From NCBI RefSeq assembly GCF_018873765.1, contig NC_057926.1, positions 868,001 through 932,000 of the forward strand: 64,000 bases of DNA, written 5' to 3'. This document shows, one piece after another, positions 11,842-22,961 of this stretch. The translations under genes were made by a program, and so were the position numbers. Positions within the stretch are counted from its first letter, which is position 1, and each line of letters starts with the position of its first letter. The stretch is from Telopea speciosissima. Taxonomy: Eukaryota; Streptophyta; Magnoliopsida; Proteales; Proteaceae. Below the pieces are notes generated by a model that did no database searches, had not been told where the DNA came from, and saw nothing but the letters and a program-made list of their open reading frames with translations.

Positions 11842-13260
11842 TGATGAATTTGCCCTCTGAAAGGTCGAAATACAAGATAAGTGCATGAAATTGCATTTAA
11901 ATAATCAAAAGTGGCTAAATTATGATGTATAAACGTCAAAGTCATGAAAAGAACTTAATGGAAATGCTCAAAGAGACAAAACAATGAAAGGGGAAGACAT
12001 TTATGGGTCCTAGACCCTTAAAGGTTATTGCTAGGTGTCTAACACATTCCCAGCTTGTAAATTTGAACTTGGCCAGAGATCTAGGGCAGAATTTTTCTTT
12101 ATCCATTAGAGTAAGTTCTCTCCCCTGAAAGGAGAGACATGTATGGGTCCTAGACCCTGATTTAGGTGGAGACTCCAAAAGAACAGAAACCTGTAGTGCA
12201 ATAGACAGGCACATACAGGTGAGGGGAATTTAGTCATATCCTTGCATGTTTTCTAAGTATTGTATACAATATCATTGCTTATGAGATTATTATGCTTTAT
12301 ATAGAAAAGAAATATTATTTTATGCATTGTTAAGTAAAGTTAGGAATGATAAGTCAAACAACAGTAAAAAATATTATAGAATAGAAAACAACTGAAATTG
12401 AAGGTTTGTTAATGTCTGTTTCAAACAAAGGAATGAGAGGGATAGTACAAGATCCCTCAATGTCCAGTCCAATGTAGAGAGGGATAATAGAGATTCCATC
12501 AATGTCTAATTCACCCTGGAGTTGAGATAGAGATCAAGAACTAGAAAGTGGAGGTCAAAAGAGAAAGCATAGGAGCACCAATAACTCAAGAAAAATAAAG
12601 TACAGAAAAACATAGCAAAACCTGTGACTGCCAATCCTTTTCTAATAATGGTTTAGGTATTGGATTAGGTACACAGAGATTAGGGCATGGCCGGTCTTCC
12701 CCGACATTGAGGTGATTGGACAAGGTAGAGATTAGGGCATGGCAGGTCTTCCCCGACATTGAGGTGACTGGACAAGGTGGAGACTAGTCTTCCCCAACGC
12801 CTTGATGACCGGGTAAGGCGGAGATCATGTACCTTCAGAGATAGTTGGATCCTCATAGATTCCCGACCATAGCTGGATACTCACAAATCCTCAGAGGTAC
12901 AAAATATTATATCCTCACCCTTATAGAGTTCGGTGGTAGTTTACATGGAGAACCAAACATATAGTAATCCATAGAAAGAGAATAACAAATAAAAGATGTT
13001 TTCATTGTTTAGAGTACCATGCATGCCAACTAATGTATAATCAGTTATAGTATCCCAGATTGATAGATATGATAACAATAGATTTACAGTATGATGTATT
13101 ACATTCGGAAGCATAATATGAATTGTGCTTTTTCTCACTAAACTAGTTAACTCACCCCATCCCCGTTATCAAAAAAAAAGGTTAATTCACCCCACAATTT
13201 ATGATTATTTTACAAAACATACACATGTCAAGTGTTAATTAATGCACGGGCTATGTCAGG
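11842..13260. repeat. Degenerate interspersed repeat, related to 34975-35280
   Basis: 11842-11935 matches 34975-35065 at many positions (shared CGAAATACAAGATAAGTGCA-like string). Its right side (TGCACGGGCTATGTC) parallels TGCACGGGATATGCC near 35260. TGGGTCCTAGACCCT occurs twice (about 12005 and 12147) and recurs at 58280 in the Ty3-gypsy LTR. The region is probably old LTR-retrotransposon non-coding sequence with a 52-base tandem repeat inside. Confidence 0.5.
12676..12832. repeat. Tandem repeat, 52-base period, about 3 copies
   Basis: AGATTAGGGCATGG starts at 12677 and again at 12729. A diverged third unit starts at 12781 (AGACTAGTCTTCCCC). Each unit carries GGTCTTCCCCGACATTGAGG. No reading frame is preserved. 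Confidence 0.85.
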
Positions 13261-13574
13261 AGAGGCAGAGGCAAGGATGCCAAGCCTTCGAGTAGATGAC
13301 CAGAGAGATTCAAAGATTAGATATTTTGACGTAACTACCAGTAGCACAAAGATCTAAATATATAAAATTATGCATTACCTAATTTGCAAAACCAATCAAT
13401 TAAAGACACTAACAACTTCTTAACAACTACCAAAGCATCCGAAAAAGACGGGCACATCATTCTCTTCCATACCTATAGGATGCTCCTAGGTCCTCTATTA
13501 AATTCGATCAAAATTTTGATAAGAAAAGAATTTAAAGAACATAAAAAACAAAAAACGCATACACACACGGATTC

Positions 13575-13757
13575 AGATCCTCTACTACCAAGCTATTTAG
13601 TAGGATCCTACTGCTAAGACACAGTAAGGTGATAAATGATCGCTTTACCCCCATTCGGGTAAGACACTTAGACAGAGGTAAAGCAATCATTTTCCGCCTT
13701 GCTGTGTCTTGGGAGTAGGATCCTGCTGAGCACCTCAGCAATAGAAGATCCAAATTG
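13575..13757. mobile_element. MITE family A, copy 2, with 11-bp duplication
   Basis: The left end AGATCCTCTACTACC and right end AATAGAAGATCCAAATTG are inverted. CACACGGATTC flanks it on both sides (13564-13574 and 13758-13768). A 9-11-bp target duplication indicates a Mutator-type insertion. The interior is a near palindrome around GATCGCTTTACCCCCATTCG. Confidence 0.85.
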
Positions 13758-13769
13758 CACACGGATTCG

Positions 13770-14267
13770 TATGGCAGTTGGTTATGCCACACCCCCGGAT
13801 GGCTTTCCTGCAACATCACTGTCGGACACCCAACACCCACTGCCATAAAGTTTTGGAGACTTATTAGAGTAAATGCACCTTTACAGTTTCCACCCCCACC
13901 ATAATTAAATAGAAATTCCTAGGTCTTATCTTGTCCACGTAGTCAACTTGAAGAAATGATAAAGAATATCCGTCCTACTTTTCCTCATAAATTCCTGTAA
14001 GTAGTGACGGATCTTTTCTGTGGACAAATTTCTTTGATCATTTCTCAGCTGGCAGCATTTGTACCATCACTAAGTATGGTTTTAAGAGTGATCACAAAGA
14101 CTCATGGCCGACAATCTTGTACCTTTTATTTGTGATGACCAAATGATTTGGATTCATTTATTTTCACTCTTGGTTTTTACTGAAACTACTACTTTACCTA
14201 TCTATACTTTCTAGCTTTCTGCAATTTAATGGGTAAATCATAAGTGACCATGCAGTTTCGAATTTTA

Positions 14268-14298
<31 letters not shown>

Positions 14299-14598
14299 AA
14301 TATGTGGGCCGGACCAGTCAATAAATGGAGATGTCATGTGTGGTAATTTTAGATAGAGGAATGCTCTAACATGTGAATTAGGGGAAACAAAACCATAACA
14401 CTTATAATAAAAACAACGTACCTAGTATACGAGGTTCTCCGGTTCTTAAAGAAGCAATTCATGGTTATTAGGTCGTAATGGAGCAATCTTATCATTACGC
14501 TGAGGCTCCTTATCTATCTTCTCATTTATCAATTGGAATTAAAATTTTCACATTTCTCCACACATTTTTTTTTTTTGGAATTGAGAGTTTTATATATA
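13770..14598. other. Non-coding intergenic DNA with CT microsatellite
   Basis: A CT repeat lies at about 14273-14299. Nothing else can be supported. Confidence 0.5.
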
Positions 14599-14599
14599 T

Positions 14600-14740
14600 A
14601 TTACTTTTTTTTTGGGGGGGGGGCAATAGGGGGAATAGGGAGGGTGGAAGGTACCAGCCAGGAGACTCAAACTCGAGACCTCCTAGTGAGTATGGGCATG
14701 AAGCGTACCACAACTCATCAATTGCACTAGGCAGTTGTTG
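14600..14740 (-). mobile_element. tRNA-derived SINE-like element
   Basis: On the minus strand there is an internal Pol III promoter pattern. An A-box-like region (GCCTAGTGCAATTGATGAG) is followed about 40 bases later by a B-box-like GGTCTCGAGTTTGAGTCTCC. An A-rich tail is seen on the plus strand as a T/G run at 14603-14626. The elements are degenerate and the boundaries approximate. Confidence 0.5.
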
Positions 14741-14744
14741 GTAT

Positions 14745-15640
14745 ATTTTTCCACACATTTGATGTGTTGACGTGAATCATGTTACTGTACATATTCTTTA
14801 ATATCAAATATCCATACTAGCTAGCTCTTATATGTCTTCTATTTCTCTTATTCGAACTTCAAATGGTTTTTCATTCAACATCTTGAGTTTGAAGGAATGG
14901 TATTAGTTGCACATATATTGTAGTCCATACTTTTGATACCTTGCATAGTTCTTTCTTGTGTAGACCTGCTTTGTATAATAGGTCCAGTCGATCTTCTGCA
15001 TTTAATCCCTTCTTAGTGAATACACATTAATACATTGTATTATTTGTTATACCAAAAAAAGAAACTACCATTTTCTTCTTTGTTAGATTTAAATATGGAT
15101 AGAAGTTTTGTGCACGGTTGTGCGTTCAATCATGAATGGATCGACATGATCGTGTACAATACACGTCCCCTCTTCTCCATCAACCATTCACAAAACCTTT
15201 TGCCTGGAAATATATAAAGAAACAATTCTAAACAAAGGCAAAGGATTTGTATGTATATATATATATTTTTGGGTAAGAGCATTTATTAAGGATAACGTGA
15301 AAGCTCATGGCTGGAGATTACATAGATCACAGAGTCATGGATCGAAAATAGGTCAAACCATCGTATACGACACCGATAGAATCTTCCTTGTCAAGGAGTT
15401 AGTCAAACTGTTATTCTCCCTTGGAACAAAATTAAAAGTTACATAATATATGTTTTCTAAAACAACTCTCAGACTAAGAGGAGAAGAAATAATTCGTTTC
15501 TATTAATAGGAGATAACCTCTTTAATTATTGTCTGATCCAAGAAACACATTCTCAAAACCTTGTGAGAATTACAAAATATTGCAATGACTGCTCACCCCT
15601 TAAGCAACCAATTAAATCTTTTATTTGGGTTGGGATTCTC
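14745..15640. other. Non-coding intergenic DNA
   Basis: A/T-rich sequence with no supported gene or repeat boundary. Confidence 0.4.
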
Positions 15641-15645
15641 ATCTC

Positions 15646-15840
15646 TCACTCATTTATTGGGCGGGTCCAATCCATAACTACTACTTCCCATATGTTATGT
15701 ACATTATTTTCTAAATTAAACTGACCATAGAGCTTCTGTCCTTTCCTTTGGACAGCATCATATATCACCTTGTGCTCGAGATCCTTTGTTCTCCTGACGG
15801 TAGGGACTAGGGAGAGAGACCAAATTAAATTAATTATTAA
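15646..15840 (-). mobile_element. Possible LINE tail remnant
   Basis: The minus frame contains RRTKDLEHKVIYDAVQRKG followed by a short NIWE-type stretch. It resembles the segment after zf-RVT in plant LINE ORF2. The evidence is one short weak match with no poly-A tail located, so this is tentative. Confidence 0.35.
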
Positions 15841-15939
15841 TTGTTTTGTGGCAGGTTGAGCTATGTTATGAAACCCAACTACTAACTGTATATAGTCCAC
15901 CAAAAGGTCAATCCATAATAAAGCAATTAAAATGTTCAA

Positions 15940-18880
15940 TCCTGATGAGTATTTTGATAGTGACCATTTTATCCTTTTTTTTTTTTTTCTTTTCTTTTCT
16001 TTTGAAGGTAATTAAATTAAATAACCTTTTTGTGTACCCTTTTGATGGGAACTACACACATAAATAAAGATGTAAAGCAAGCACTTGTGTCACGTCACAT
16101 ATTTAGTTTCATAAGGTTAAAAAGTCGGGAATGGAGTAAATTTACATTTCACTTCATTAATCATAATGAAATGGAAAGTGATTCATAGATTCAATAGAAA
16201 TTAAACTCCACAATTCAAGGTGGAGGTCTCAATTAATCCTATTGGGTGGGGTGTCATGAAAAATTCTTTTCCACATTTCTAATGTGGATTGATGTAGACA
16301 AAGATTTCAGAAGGTAAAAATCCATTCGATCAGATCAAAAATATTGAAATTTTAACGTAATTTCTAATGGTCATAACTTTTGATTTGGATGGAATTTTGA
16401 GAGATATGATATCAATATTTAAATGACAATCAGTGTTTTACGATTTTTTACGGTCCAAATGACGAGTCATGGGATCACCGGATTGGGGGGGCAAATTCCA
16501 CGTTTAAAGGGTGCATGGGACCTAACGATGATTAGGGATATTAGGTTTCTATTTTATTTTCTTACTTTATTTTGGTTTCTTTTTCTTTGTAATTTCACTT
16601 TCTTATATAAGATATAAGAAATAAAGACAGCGTGAAGTTTGAAATGAAATTCATTTTTTTGTTCAATTCTTCCCCATTGGAATTAGGGTTTCTTTACCTT
16701 ATGTATTCAAGGGTTCGTTAGCACTAGAATACATCTAACCCACATACTTCCTACTGTATCATACTCCTTTATTTGTTCATGTGAATTGAAGCATATAAGA
16801 AATTCCTAACAGAGGAAGAAATTTCCGATAGCCAAGTAGACCCCATTTCAATTTTTAGGACTCTTATACCAACTGAGCTTCAATCGAAAAGGATTTTCCC
16901 ATTGTGTATGATGGAAATGTTTTTCTACGTATAAACTGTGATAGAACAAAATTTTTATGACAGATTTAAGAAAAAATTCCCCCCAAGCTCATAAAGAACA
17001 AAAAATGCATTAAAAAGTAAAGGTCCGTTATGAAATCAACAAGATCGCAAAATGCATAGTAAAATTAGTTAGGTTTATGAACTGCAATGTTCTTTCTAAC
17101 TAGAGTGGTGGGAACCTCGTGTTCGGGTACACCCTTCTTTTTTTTTCTTTTTTTTTTTTTTTAAAACTTTCTTTCTAGAATTAACCTTTGAAGGATCTCA
17201 ATTGTATCACGAATCTTGGGTAAGTTCAACTCCTGCACCTTGAAGAGATTTATTTGTATTGAAGATGGTTAATTAAGAAACCATAATAATGGACTCCATC
17301 AAATCAGAAAAACCCCATGCCCCATCAGGGTGTTATTATTAATATAAAAACAAAATTAATTATCCTCTAAAATGATAATATGTCTTATTTCAGAGCGTAG
17401 ACCATTAATTTCAATTCTAACTTAAAATTAGTGATCTTATTTTTGCTTATCGCTTTTTAAGCTGATTTAGAGGATAATTAATTATTACCATCTGCAGTAA
17501 AAGGCTAAATAGCTTTATCGAAAGGATTTCTGAGCTAGTTTTCCTGAAAGCGATGGTAGATGGGGTCCTTTGATAAATGGACATAATTGCTTCCATCTCC
17601 TCCTCTCATTTCTCCCAAATTGACATTTTTTTTTTTTTTTTGACTTTAATATAAATGGGGATTGCATTTATTGCAAAAGAGGACTCAATTGAGGGCAATT
17701 AAATTCTAATTGACATGTTTGATGATAAGTTACAGCTCAATTGCATTTTACTATACGAGTGGAACTAACCATAATGGCCCATCCAAAATGTACACGTGGA
17801 CAAAGTAAATTTATTTGTCTCTGAGACTACTGCTCCTCACGATGACCGTCAGCCTAACATTTTCCATAAAATAGTACATTTTGGTTTTTTTTTTTTTTTT
17901 TTTAATATGAAAATTTTTTGGGGAATGTTTTCATAGACAGCTGTGTCAGCCGTGTATGTGACAGGGTGGGAGTTTTAAGGTATTAATTAATGGGTGAAGG
18001 TTTATGACTTTTCCAATTCTTTGTGAGAGAGGACACGATCGTGCATGCTTACACGGCCGTGTATCAAAACTTTTCCCAAACTTTTAAGAACAAGTTTTAC
18101 ATAATTTAATGGGAAAAGGCTGGTTACACAAGTTATGGACTCCCCTACACCGTATGGAGTAGGATATTTTCTCTCTATGCGTATGGGATCGAGCCATGCT
18201 TTTAGGCGTGGTTGGTATGACTCAAAATGACTTTCTATCTCGCATTTGGTCATTTAAGCATGAATTACTCGAGTGGGCAGTCAACTTCTTCAAGGAAGGT
18301 CAGTTGACGAGCGTAGCCGTATCGATTCAACCAAGGTTGCTCTTCCGAAGCCGAGTTTAGGAATTGTCCCCCCCCCCCCCAAAAAAAAAGTAGTGGCTCA
18401 GTTGTGATGCACGCCAACTGAGAGAGACTCCACAAGTATCAACGCTCAATCAAAAGAAAGAGCAATCAATTAGATGCAACACAGATGCTAAAACACCAGG
18501 GGGCACGAGCTCCATCGCCAGGAGAGTTGCATCGAGTCTACCCATCTCTATCCCTTCAAAATGACCCCATTGCCCCTCTTGTATGATACCCCATCCCACA
18601 CTCACATTGGTGTTGCCTGCTAATTTATTGCACACAAGCGGTTTGTTTATTTTCCCACCCTAATTTTTTTACCAAGAAAACTTTAAAACAATTAATCAAA
18701 CATGTAGGTAAAAGTAAAGTGAAATACATTGGCAGGGGAAAGGTAGGGCAAGCATATCATTGACCAATTCAGTTTGGGAGGTGCTTCCTAGATTTGTTTT
18801 AGTTGACATCAGTTGGGATGCCTAAATGAGGCTTAGATTTAGATTTAGTTGATCAGGCTACCTATCTGCTCTGAAGGCTA
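15940..18880. other. Gene-free intergenic DNA
   Basis: There are poly-T tracts near 15980, 17140, 17625 and 17890 and a C/A run at 18370-18389. No ORF shows domain similarity. The 18002-18253 minus-strand ORF is unrecognised and lacks supporting context. Confidence 0.5.
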
Positions 18881-18884
18881 TGCC

Positions 18885-19020
18885 GAAGGTGGATAGTAAT
18901 CTTGTTTTCTTTTGATTCTCTTTGTTCTGGTTCTTGGCTTTATTAACCATTTGGTGTATTTCATTCATTCTTTGTTAATAAAATTCATTGCTAATCCCTA
19001 GTAAAAAAAAAAAACAAAAA
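18885..19020 (+). repeat. LINE 3' UTR/poly-A tail fragment
   Basis: T-rich text ends AATAAAATTCATTGCTAATC and then an A run at 19003-19014. This matches the usual end of plant L1 copies. A similar tail sits at about 25590-25705 within the FAO intron. Confidence 0.5.
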
Positions 19021-19139
19021 ACGAAATGAAGAAAAACATGACTCTAAGAGTCTCAGACAAGATTCAGCTTTGGGTGGATCCTAATCCCTCTCCCATCTCA
19101 GCCTTTCTATTTCTGCTTGTAAGCCTCTTGTGGTCGATG

Positions 19140-19329
19140 TGGATCTAGATCCTCTACGGTGCACTGCTCGTCCAGCACCGTGCTGTGTAGACAAAGGACC
19201 GCACGCAATGACTGTCTTACCCCCACTCGGGCAAGGCGCTCGGACAGAGATAAGGCGGTCATTGCACGTGACCCTGTGTCTGCGCAACACGACGCAGGAC
19301 GGGCAGCGTGACGTAGAGGATCCAAATTG
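19140..19329. mobile_element. MITE family A, copy 3, with 10-bp duplication
   Basis: The termini are TGGATCTAGATCCTCTAC and GTAGAGGATCCAAATTG. Flanks are GTGGTCGATG (19130-19139) and GTGGTTGATG (19330-19339), with one mismatch in ten. The GC-rich, self-complementary interior is the same as in the other family A copies. Confidence 0.85.
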
Positions 19330-19859
19330 GTGGTTGATGGCTCCCATTTCCTCCTTTCTTTAAAGCTTCCCTAGGGGGTGGCACCCCTAGTGTAAGGATA
19401 ATATTTATAACAACCTTCCATCTTGGGACTTTCCATAATTGCCATTGCTTGAGTATCAAGCATGCAATCTCATAGATAGCTTGTAATCTCTATAATCTCT
19501 CTCAATCACCTCTACAATCTCTCTCTCAATCTTTCTCAAATATGGTAATGGTGATTGAGTCTCCAACATGTGGATTCCTAGCACCTACAGCTATATATTG
19601 ATAATCTTGTAAATTCTCAAAGGTAAGACAATACAATATTCTCATCTCTTTACAAAGGCTGTTGGGTTCTTTTGGGGAAGCCTTGCCTTCTCTTGGGATT
19701 TGTCTTCGAGACACCCCCCCCCCTTGATTCTGTCAATAAAGAAAAAGGAAAAAAAAATGCAATTGGCTGGTAGCTGGTCACAATCTTGTAGATCGTCGCT
19801 TCAGGACATCAAGGGATGAGACCCCATAAATTTTAGTATACAAATATGAGGAAATTAAC

Positions 19860-20138
19860 ATGATTCGTCATGAAAGCGCACATCCACCCAAGCGAATCAT
19901 ATAATTTTTCCCTAGTTAAAAAAAAAAAAAAACATTTTCACTACTTTCCAATTCACTATGTGATATCCTTTTCTTATGCATAGGATTTTCCCTCTAAAGA
20001 TAATACATAAATACCTTTGAAACTCTAATCTCCATACAATTACAATTTTATAGGATGGATTCAAAACCAATCGAATTCGTCATATAAACCCAATAAAAAT
20101 TGTGTGAGTCCTGCAAAATACAAGCACAAAACCCAACA
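19860..20138 (-). repeat. 3' LTR of a small deleted copia-like element
   Basis: It ends on the plus strand with CACAAAACCCAACA (ending 20138), as does the LTR at 21177-21440. Shared internal strings include ACAATTACAATTTTA, and CACATCCACCCAAG versus TACATCCATCCAAG. The outer end near 19860 is eroded. Confidence 0.65.
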
Positions 20139-21176
20139 AATCTTTGCCTTTGGCTTAGATTGTACAAGCTACCATGAGGAAAAACAATGTAGATGCCAAT
20201 CTTGCAAACTCCACCATTTTCTGTTTGTCCACATCCAAACCGGCATGGTCTACACCCCCACCCGAGGTGCCCCACACACCTCACTGTTGCATAGTGTAAT
20301 GAAACTCCATCTCTCCTGCTACTGTAGTTATACTCACAATATCCAAAGCGAAAGAGATCTATTTCTTTCTAGATCTGCATTTGTTCATAGCTTGAATTGT
20401 TTGTAGTCTTCATCATCCACTCTTACTTTTTACCTAATTCCAATGGTAGCTCTATCTATTGCAACACTCACTATAAGTCTCCTATAGGTTTCCAATCAGC
20501 TATCCCTACTTCACAATTATTTTCCTCCTTGAAACCCTATGAACTCAACCTTCAATTGAGATCACGAAACCTCTCGAATCCAATGTTTCCAGTGAAATCA
20601 TAAATATATTTAGATCTAGCATATGTTTAACTCTAGTAAATGTTTGCATAATCCCCTTAAACATATGAATCCATACAGTCCCAATCTTGGCAATTGCATT
20701 TAACATTAATGTTTGTCATTTGATCATACAACTATTACATGTATGATATGTAGCAAACTGAGCACATGTTAAAGGAACAATCAAAATCTATAATTCAAAA
20801 TGAAATTTTCATACCTAATGGAGTAGTAAGAAAGACATTTCCATCACTCCAAAATGCTTCTACAATTGTAGTTTTAGATGATTTACCTTTATTCACCCTT
20901 TTGTCCTCCGTCTCCTTTTTGTCTTCCTTACGCTTCTGACAATTACTCTTTAAATGATAATTCTCATTACAATATTAATAGTTTTTTTTTATTACCTTTC
21001 AATTTGGACCAACCCTTATTCTTGTTGGACTCTTATCTCTCATTTGACTTTCATTGGTCCTGGCCGTCCTGCCCATCACCCATACACTTTAGACAATGTT
21101 TTGCTTCTCCGTCCCTTACGATCTGTTCTTGTATGATTCTTGAGCACCACATGTCCTCCAGATCTCAATGCGCCAT
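20139..21176 (-). mobile_element. Copia-like interior remnant (gag knuckle region)
   Basis: Between two LTR-like copies, the minus frame near 20985-20880 reads like the basic, Cys-containing nucleocapsid part of a copia gag (NYHLKSNCQKRKEDKKE). Further on is a degenerate stretch where the protease begins. The interior is only about 1 kb, so integrase, RT and RNase H have been deleted. No intact ORF is present. Confidence 0.55.
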
Positions 21177-21440
21177 TGTTGGGATGATTGTGGAAACACG
21201 AGAAAGAAAAAAAATAAAAAATACAAATAACAATCACACACAAACACGAAGAATTTAAAATAATTCAGCACGAATACCTACATCCATCCAAGAGAAACAG
21301 AGAATCACCCTAGAAACCCTAATCTTACACAATTACAATTTTAATACTACAAATGTATAGATCCAAAACTGATTCAATTAAATATATACAAATCCGATAA
21401 TAATTGTATTCCTATACAATATAAGTCACAAAACCCAACA
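21177..21440 (-). repeat. 5' LTR of the small copia-like element
   Basis: It starts TGTTGGGAT at 21177 and ends AAACCCAACA at 21440, giving the TG...CA ends and short inverted repeat of an LTR. It matches 19860-20138. Confidence 0.7.
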
Positions 21441-21674
21441 AAAGACACCTCTAGTGTAGAGTAACATAGTGTAAGTGATTTAACCCAAAAAAAAAAAAAA
21501 AGCAACATAGTGTAAGTGCCTATTCTCCCTCCCCTCTTTTGGAAGCTGGAACATAGGGGAATAGTCCACAATGACACTCAAACTTAACATCACAATATGA
21601 AATAGACTTGGATTCTATGAGTATTTGAGCTTTATTAGCTCAAATCACTTGTAAGAGAAAATAAATTTTTTTAA

Positions 21675-21839
21675 TGGGCAAGAGATCGCAGCCTAATCAC
21701 ATGACACTTGCACCAGTGCTAAGGTCAATGAAAGCATGTGTAGGGGCATCAACATAGATGATATTTTTTTATTTCACGGAGGTGGGTTGGTAATTTCGAG
21801 CAAGCTCCACGTGACTGGATAATGTTCTTTTCTCTCCCT
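21675..21839. repeat. MITE family B, copy 2
   Basis: It begins GGGCAAGAGATCGCAGCC and ends ACTGGATAATGTTCTTTTC. The mid-element motif GGTGGGTTGGTAATTTCG corresponds to the family pattern at 2822. Confidence 0.55.
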
Positions 21840-21941
21840 TTTTTTATTATTTATCTTCCTCATTTTGAGGTTTTGTATGGTTAACAAAATCGAATATTGT
21901 TTACATTTTTTGGGAAAAGAATATACACATTATGAGTGTAC

Positions 21942-22100
21942 CAATTTGGATCCTCTAATGCTGAGCTGCCCGGCAGGACCGTGCTGCCCAGACACGGTGT
22001 TGTGTGCAATGACCGCCTTACCCCCATTTGGACAAGGTGCTCAGGCAGGGGTAAGGCAGACATTGTGCGCAGCACCGTGTCTGGGCAACTTGGCAGTGTA
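21942..22100. mobile_element. MITE family A, copy 4 (right end truncated)
   Basis: The left end CAATTTGGATCCTCTAATGC is followed by CTGCCCGGCAGGACCGTGC. The right arm GCACCGTGTCTGGGC is present, but the terminal GTAGAGGATCC is missing. Confidence 0.8.
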
Positions 22101-22331
22101 CTTTCCTCTCGCAATCTCTCTGGTTAAACATGTGAATCCCTTTCTAATTCTTCATTAAAGATACCATTTTGCTCCCCGTTAACTTATATAAAAAGTCTAC
22201 CCAAAAAAAAAACTTATATAAAAAGAACCCTCACCGCTATTGATTTGTCAATTATACTAATCCCATAACTATGACCTATGGGTCCCATAGTGGATTCCAT
22301 GTGAGTGAACCTGGAGGGGCAGACCAGGGCG

Positions 22332-22519
22332 AATCTTTATCTCCTCCAGTTCCCTCCCTGGCCCAATTCTCCAGTGCCCCTAACAAGGGGGAAAGGACCA
22401 CCTTATCCCTACCCGAACACTTTACCCGGGTGGGATCCATCCCCTCATTAGAGACACTGATGAACTGGACCGGATAGGAAACTGATGGAGATAGGAAACT
22501 GATGGAGATAATTTTCTAG
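22332..22519. repeat. MITE family C, copy 2, with internal 17-bp duplication
   Basis: The ends are ATCTTTATCTCCTCCAG and ATGGAGATAATTTTCTAG, with AACTGGACCGGATAGG in the right arm as in copy 1. GAAACTGATGGAGATAG is directly repeated at about 22470-22505. Confidence 0.65.
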
Positions 22520-22803
22520 GGCCTTAGACAGTACTTATACAAGGACACGATCAAGTCTCTCGAGAGATTACTGGGAGAAGTAAAAAAAAGCTAAAGCTTT
22601 TGCCATTATGGATAAGGACTGTTCAGGCGTAGGCACAACGTTCCTTTCCAATTTCATCAAGTGCTGACTGTGCTGCATAGAAAATTCCGTTCGTCATATC
22701 ACTTCCTTTCTTCGTGGCGTGCATCACAATCCTTCCAATTCCGATCAACGCTTCATAGAAATTTCTGTTAGCCATCACCTATTCGTGACGAGTCGTGCAT
22801 CAC

Positions 22804-22819
22804 TTTTCTCTCTCTCTCG

Positions 22820-22858
<39 letters not shown>

Positions 22859-22904
22859 AAGATAGTAGTATAAGTTTGTCAATTCCCCAACTCTAGAGAA
22901 TTCG

Positions 22905-22940
<36 letters not shown>
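22804..22940. repeat. (TG)n and (CT)n microsatellites in the FAO 5' leader
   Basis: A TG run of about 15 units at 22823-22852 is followed by a CT run of about 16 units at 22907-22938. The latter ends about 20 bases before the FAO ATG at 22962. CT-rich leaders are common in plant genes and may influence expression; that role is inference. Confidence 0.9.
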
Positions 22941-22943
<3 letters not shown>

Positions 22944-22961
22944 GTTCAACAACTAGTGAGA

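Noticed and set aside
18002..18253. 83-residue minus-strand ORF
   Set aside because: No family recognised, no supporting gene structure; not reported as a gene.
19081..19363. Three overlapping ORFs near 19100-19360, and similar ones at 21881-22158, 24058-24240 and 13532-13846
   Set aside because: They share peptides such as MGVRRSL only because they are translations of family A MITE copies.
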